36,655 nucleotides of DNA, taken from NCBI GenBank assembly GCA_037447655.1, contig JBBHKE010001242.1, positions 126,001 to 162,655 of the forward strand. The letters are read 5' to 3'. This stretch comes from Zygnema cylindricum. Taxonomy: Eukaryota > Streptophyta > Zygnematophyceae > Zygnematales > Zygnemataceae. The position numbers and the translations under genes were made by a program. Numbering within the stretch: the first letter of the stretch is position 1; the number at the start of each line of letters is the position of its first letter. Under the pieces are notes generated by a model. That model saw nothing but the letters and a program-made list of their open reading frames with translations. It was not told the DNA's origin and ran no database searches. Positions 31,901-36,655 of the stretch are shown in pieces.

Positions 31901-32772
31901 TGTCACGTTGTTGTGAGGACACGAGCATAAGTGATTCTCGTGATTGTCCTAATCTCGTTTGAATGCGGCAACTCACCCTCTCTTTAATGTCTCCTGTCTG
32001 GTATTTAGACCAGATGCCCTGACCACGTTAATTCATGGCTCCTTCACCTTCTCTTTCCGTGTTTGTCCTCACCTGCCACTTTATCCAGAACATAACTTAG
32101 CATTTTCCAGTTTCTTATCATCCTTTTTGTCATGCTATCATTGCTTCTGAGCATTCTTACATCTTGTAATCTTGTGACAAGTGTAGGTGTTTAGGTTCTT
32201 TTGTTGTAACTGTCATCTTGTCCACCTTATCAGTAAGGTGGGTTGTTTAGTAAGGAGTTCAGTACTGTCATGTGGTTGTCAAATATACGGTTTCTTGGTG
32301 AAATGGGCAGTGTTCATTTTCTCTTATTCAAACGGATTTTTATGCGAAGTTCAAATGTTTAAAAACAATTGGAAACGTTATATGTGGTACCTTAATACCA
32401 TAGGCGTACTATCCGGTACACGTATAGAGGATATAGCTCTCATTAAATTGTTTTCACCTGCAAATGTTGATATATATGGGTAATTCACATATAGGTGTAT
32501 TTATAGGTAATTTATATATTACTGATTAAATATGGGCTGAGGGTTTTTGATGATCTCTTTTGCAGGCTTTGCCTGAAGCTTACTTGCCAGAAGATCTTTT
32601 GAGTGATCCGGGAAAGTTTGACGAGCTGTTCGACAGAATGGACGCAAATTGTGACGGGCGACTCAGTTACGAAGAGTTTAAGGAAGCAATTGAAACTGAT
32701 GGGTATTTGCTAGATGCTATACTGGAGCCGGCTCGGAGCTCACTCACAAACACTCCTTCCATGTTTCTATAA
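28933..32772 (+). CDS. CCaMK: CCaMK (calcium- and calmodulin-dependent protein kinase), 5'-incomplete, 7 exons
   Basis: Exons 28933-29144, 29323-29377, 29831-29941, 30372-30607, 31021-31228, 31686-31745 and 32566-32772 give 362 aa with every phase closing and no internal stop. The first visible residues are PENCLF of the kinase catalytic loop, then DFG (19-21), GLFGSIDYVSPEAL, the C-lobe, the calmodulin-binding/autoinhibitory segment (about 154-180, FNARRKFRAAA..RTKRL), and three complete EF-hand loops (241-252, 277-288, 320-331), the visinin-like arrangement of CCaMK rather than the four-hand CDPK. Family role: decodes nuclear calcium oscillations, phosphorylating CYCLOPS in land-plant root symbiosis. 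About 160 N-terminal residues (ATP-binding lobe and HRDL) are absent; upstream is only GA repeat. Ser98 sits where the regulatory autophosphorylated Thr is expected. The acceptor before the first visible exon has no pyrimidine tract. Confidence 0.9.
29978..30195. repeat. Intronic tandem repeat, ~2.5 units of about 85 bp
   Basis: In CCaMK intron 3 the phrase GAAGCCAGAGATTGATTCGCTTTG followed by ACATCTCATTCCA recurs at spacings of about 81 and 89 bases (CATCTCATTCCA near 30007 and 30088, ATCTCATTCCAG near 30178). The units also share GGTTAAGG and GCCATCTA-like words. The last unit ends in an AG that could mimic an acceptor. Confidence 0.75.
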
Positions 32773-34262
32773 CAGCTCATGTACAGTAAATTTGGTGCGT
32801 ATTGTAATTTATTTATTTTTCAAAAACCCTCTCCGTGCTATCGCAAAATCGGCAAAACCCGTGAATGCACACAGAATCAAGCCCACCCGGGTCCCATAGA
32901 GCGAGTGTGCCATACATGTCCAGTAGAGCAGAATTAATACTCCTAACAAATAGGTAGGTGCACTATTATTTAGGCTAGTTGAGTCGTTTGTCTCGTCATT
33001 TTGCTCTCTTCGCATGTGAAACCCACTTGCTTTGTTTTGTGTTTAGCGTTTGTGAAAGGAAAAACTTTTTTTTTGAGTGACTATGCTTTGATCCGGAGTG
33101 TGTCTTTTAGACATTTTGACTTTAAATGCTCAGTCTGCGAAGTGGATGGGCTTAGGGGTTGCGGATTAATTGAAATGGAAATTTCGGTTTTATTAATGTC
33201 ACGTTTTGCTTCTAAAAATAGGCGTTGGAAATACTTATTTTCAGGTGACAACTTACGTTTTTATTTTATGTTTATTGTATAGAAACAATAACATTCTGAG
33301 TTGTAGGACTTGGTGACTTTTCATGTAAAATGAGCCATTGTCCTATTTTAAAATCTATATTGTAAACTTTTTTGAGGTTTATATTGTAAGCAAGGTCTTC
33401 ATCATGGTTCAGATGTGTGAATCGAATGTTATATGTGCTCAGTAAATGCGTATAATATGGCATGATAGGTGTATAGTATGGGGCGACTAAAGAGATGACT
33501 ACTAATTAGAGCACCTACTTCTTCTATGTTTCTCTTGGTGTCATGCAATGGGTGTGTGGTACGTGTGATCTACTGTATTAAGATTGTGGCAAATCATATT
33601 AAAGGCAAGGCTATTTTCCCAAACTGAATAGTTGGTCTGATTGGCTCAATGCATTTTGGTGGAAGAAATGAAGAATTAGGTAGATACTGTAATAATGAAG
33701 AGATGTTCTAAAAATATCAACGGAATTATAAGGTGGAAATGTAAGGTGGACGTGTTGAAAATGTGAATATATTGCAGTTCTTTTGTAACTCATTTCATGG
33801 ATGGTCATAGCACTTAGGTTTTTGGGTGGAAAAAAAAAATTGCGAAAACTTGAACTCTCTAGGAAGAGTTCCAATTCTGGTACCGTCAGTTTTCTGGACA
33901 CAATTGTCAGATCCACAAATTAGAAGGTAAACATCTCCTTCCCCCCTCTCCCTGCTTCCCCCCTCCCTCCTTCCCCTCCACTTCCTTGTCACCTTCCCTG
34001 TCATTCTCACTCTACCCGATCCCAGTCCCTCTTCCCTCTTGCACTCCCTCTTTCTCATCTATTCCCTCCGCCTAACCTTTCACACACAACCTACCCGTCA
34101 CATATTATAATGCCGATTGACTCAACCAGGCAAGTGTATTTTACGTAGGAATCGACCTATGACTCATAGGTGTTGTTTAAGCAATGACGTGGTCTCGCGG
34201 TACATCCTTCGAGGGATATACAACATGCCTGAAGGGAAGGCCCCGTGAGTAGTGTTGAAAAG
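32773..34262. other. Intergenic downstream of CCaMK, no supported gene
   Basis: AT-rich unique sequence with TTTATTTATTTTT soon after the stop, possibly the 3' UTR end, and a CT tract at 33942-34060. No frame has coding character. Confidence 0.5.
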
Positions 34263-34486
34263 TACACCGCTCATCATTATTAGTGTTGAAAAAAGAATCA
34301 AGACTTAAAAGATATTTTTTTTCCGTGCGCGCTTGTCGGATTGTCGATCTGATGGTTTTTGCTATTGGAAGGCAAGTTTCGCTCCTTCCCACTGGTGTGT
34401 CTCCAATTGACAATCCGACAAGTGTGCACGGAAAAAATGTTTTAAGTGGCGAAAAAAACTTGACACTAATAACGATGAGCGGTGTA
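34263..34486. mobile_element. Palindromic MITE, TACACCGCTCA subfamily (224 bp)
   Basis: Left end TACACCGCTCATCATTATTA and right end TAATAACGATGAGCGGTGTA are inverted. Inner arms carry GCGCTTGTCGGATTG on the left and CCGACAAGTGTGCACGG with AAGTGGCGAAAAAAA on the right, homologous to the arms of the copy at 17447. TA is at both ends and there is no open frame. Confidence 0.85.
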
Positions 34487-36606
34487 CTGATTGAAATCAA
34501 ATCTAACAATTTGTCCATGAAATAGTCTTAGGAATGTAATTTAAAAAGATATAAAGAAGAAATAGCACAAAAGTAAAAGGCGATGCACCGAGCCTCACTA
34601 CTTTTGCCTCAGATACAAAGGACAATGCATACTTCAAACCTGTCTAACTTGATTTCTGTAGACCACCTCTCAAAAAAATATTTTGCAAAACCAGAAGTGG
34701 AATGTTGACAAAGGGAAGATAGCGACACTCTAGGGCTTTAGAAAACCGGTGGGGGAGAGGTAAGTTGGTGTAAGTTCTTCCAAATAATGAATGACATCTT
34801 TCTTTAGAGTCACTGTAAACTGTATTTTCCATCTCCTCCCCCTCTCCCTCTCCCTCTCCCTCTCCCTTGTCAATGTCAACCTATACCCCACGCAAGCCCC
34901 GATAAGGCCGTCTCTCCCGTCTAACAAACCTGTTAGATTGGGTTAAAATATGTCAATTGTTTGTACAACTTTTCCACCTCGGAAAGCTTTCACAGTCAAC
35001 CTTAACCACTCTAAATATGTGGTTAGTTCATCTTCGACCTCCTTCATCCATCGCAGGAGGCCTATTTTCTTCACGCGTCCATGATGGTACACCGCTCACG
35101 TTATTAATGTTTAAGTTTCTTTTCGACACCAATAACATTTTTTCTTTGTGCACACTTTACAAATTGTCAATCTGGTGGTTGCTATTGGAAGGCAAGATTC
35201 GCACTTTCCCGTTGGTGGTCTCCGATTGACAATCCGACAGGTGTGCACGGAGAAAATATGTTTTAAGTGGTGAAAAAAACGTTGACACTAATAACAATGA
35301 GCACTGTAGTCATCACGACGTAAATCCTGCTTCAAACGTTCTCTCAAGGCTCACTCCATACACCGAATACATTTTTCAGCACCGAACGTCCAATACTCTA
35401 CTCTTTTTACTTTTTTACTCATTTTACTCTTTTGCTTCTCTTGTTGCTCTTAAAGCCTCCATTTTCAACAGTATATCATTTTTCCAACGAAGCACTTGTT
35501 CAAGTTTTTCTAAAGACATTCCACGTCACAAAAACATGGTGTTAAAAAAAAAAACTATCACGCATCTCGTATTTTGTTGGTGCAAGGTCTCCTTTCATAA
35601 GGAGGATTGTGAACTAATTCCCGTATCGAATGTTAACCTCTTAAAAACCCCGTTCTGAGTGGTCATTCTGTCTTCTGTAAGTTGACCCACTTTCTTTGAA
35701 ACCAACAAATGTTTCCGTCCTAGGGATGACAAGGCTTTTTCACTTCTTCCCATTGTTGTTTGTAACCACCATTGCCCCATCTCCATGTATCGACTTGGGT
35801 GGGCCCACTTCTTGAGTAAGTGCAAGGGTTTGATCTCCCCTTTTGTTTATGTTCCTTCTCGTAAGGTCTCCACCATTTCTCACCTCCATCCCAAGTTGAA
35901 CCCAAAAGAGTTAGGCAACTGGCCTCAAGTAAAACAAAAGTTTGGGTGAACAATCTCTTCCTGTCTCCACTTACACGGTAGAGAAAGAAACTCCATCCAG
36001 GTTCTCTCAATTGTAATTAAAAGATATAGATGCGGAAATGATTTTTCAACTATTCAGCTTCAGCAAGGTAGAGAAGTTGTAGGAACTGCTGAGCGTTTCA
36101 TATTCACCTTGTCATGGTATTCTTAGAAAAGTTTGAAATTATTGACTTCAGCTCAGTAATAACTTCAAAGCATCGTAATTTTAACATTGTCATAGTTTAA
36201 CATATGTTTCTTGGCTATTATTACTAGTGTTGGGTATCAGGTAATATCATATAGCGATAATCTCGATATTCGATATATCGAATATCGATCGGTCAGGATC
36301 CTCAATATATCGTACCAAGACCAACATAAAGTATAGCGACAATTATCACGATATGTAGTACTTTTTAAAATTTTATTTAATATAATATGTTATTTTACCA
36401 AAAAGTAAAAATTATGTGCACCATGAGACACCACTTATGAAATGAATTTTACTCCGTAACTTCACAATAAACGCCGAAAAATGGAACCGCAAAAAAAATA
36501 CTAATTCCGTAATGCATAGAATTCGTGACTTAGTACGGATAGAACTTTGACGTACGAAAAGTACACAGTAAATTTGTCATAAGATGAATTACCAAAAAAA
36601 AAATAC
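34487..36606. other. Intergenic, no supported gene (contains the MITE at 35088-35308)
   Basis: AT-rich sequence with a (CCCTCT)n run at 34832-34867 and, at 36230-36360, a cluster of CGATATATCG palindromes starting after TAGTGTTGGGTATC. Open frames near 35595-36010 on the minus strand show no family features. Confidence 0.5.
35088..35308. mobile_element. Palindromic MITE, TACACCGCTCA subfamily (221 bp)
   Basis: Begins TACACCGCTCACGTTATTAA and ends AACAATGAGCACTGTA. The core words ATTGGAAGGCAAGATTCGC and CAATCCGACAGGTGTGCACG are shared with the copy at 34263-34486 only 600 bases away, the closest pair in the window. Confidence 0.85.
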
Positions 36607-36655
36607 TCCTCTCTCTCTCTCTCTCCCTCTCCCTCTCCCTCTCCCTCTCCCTCTC
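36607..36655. repeat. (CTCTCC)n microsatellite at window end
   Basis: (CT)n passing into (CCCTCT)n and continuing off the window edge. Confidence 0.95.

Noticed and set aside
1-36655. CRISPR arrays, bacterial operons, riboswitches
   Set aside because: Spliceosomal introns and plant-type genes show this is nuclear eukaryotic DNA; the tandem repeats have no spacer-repeat structure.

Overview
This is a eukaryotic, intron-rich, AT-rich window. It carries five recognisable protein-coding loci separated by long intergenic stretches full of CT/GA microsatellites, minisatellites and short inverted-repeat elements. The gene set points to the green lineage, most likely a streptophyte (charophyte alga or early-diverging land plant): a plant-type GH31 alpha-glucosidase, a FRO6/7-type ferric reductase, and a calcium- and calmodulin-dependent kinase (CCaMK/DMI3 family), which I know only from streptophytes. 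The genus cannot be told from the sequence.

Layout. 1-2388: no convincing gene. 2389-6036 (+): complete four-exon secreted GH31 alpha-glucosidase/alpha-xylosidase, 913 aa. 6037-9025: intergenic, with a minisatellite and a decayed MITE. 9026-16315 (-): complete eight-exon ferric-chelate reductase, 838 aa; every splice phase closes, and one intron holds six degenerate copies of the preceding exon end with its 5' splice site. 16316-23306: intergenic; palindromic MITEs, a 1.17-kb CCCT array, a tRNA-like cloverleaf, a GC-rich island, interstitial telomere-like repeats and a 113-bp tandem repeat. 23307-25176 (+): three-exon secreted cysteine/tryptophan-rich protein of unknown function. 28006-28203 (-): last exon of the mitochondrial chaperone TIM8. 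28933-32772 (+): the C-terminal seven exons of CCaMK (362 aa from within the kinase domain, with the calmodulin-binding region and three EF-hands). 32773-36655: intergenic, with two more MITE copies.

TIM8 and CCaMK are head to head, and both lose their 5' ends in the same ~730-bp GA-rich tract (28204-28932). This suggests a repeat collapse or chimeric join, or a real rearrangement. I see no operon-like or pathway link among the genes; they are ordinary housekeeping, signalling and cell-wall/nutrition genes. The unusual biology is in the repeats: a polarised pattern of CT tracts before start codons and GA tracts after 5' splice sites, exon-boundary duplications embedded in those tracts, and a MITE family with very long arms.

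All splice models were built by eye from GT/AG sites, reading-phase closure and remembered family conservation. No search or computation was run.
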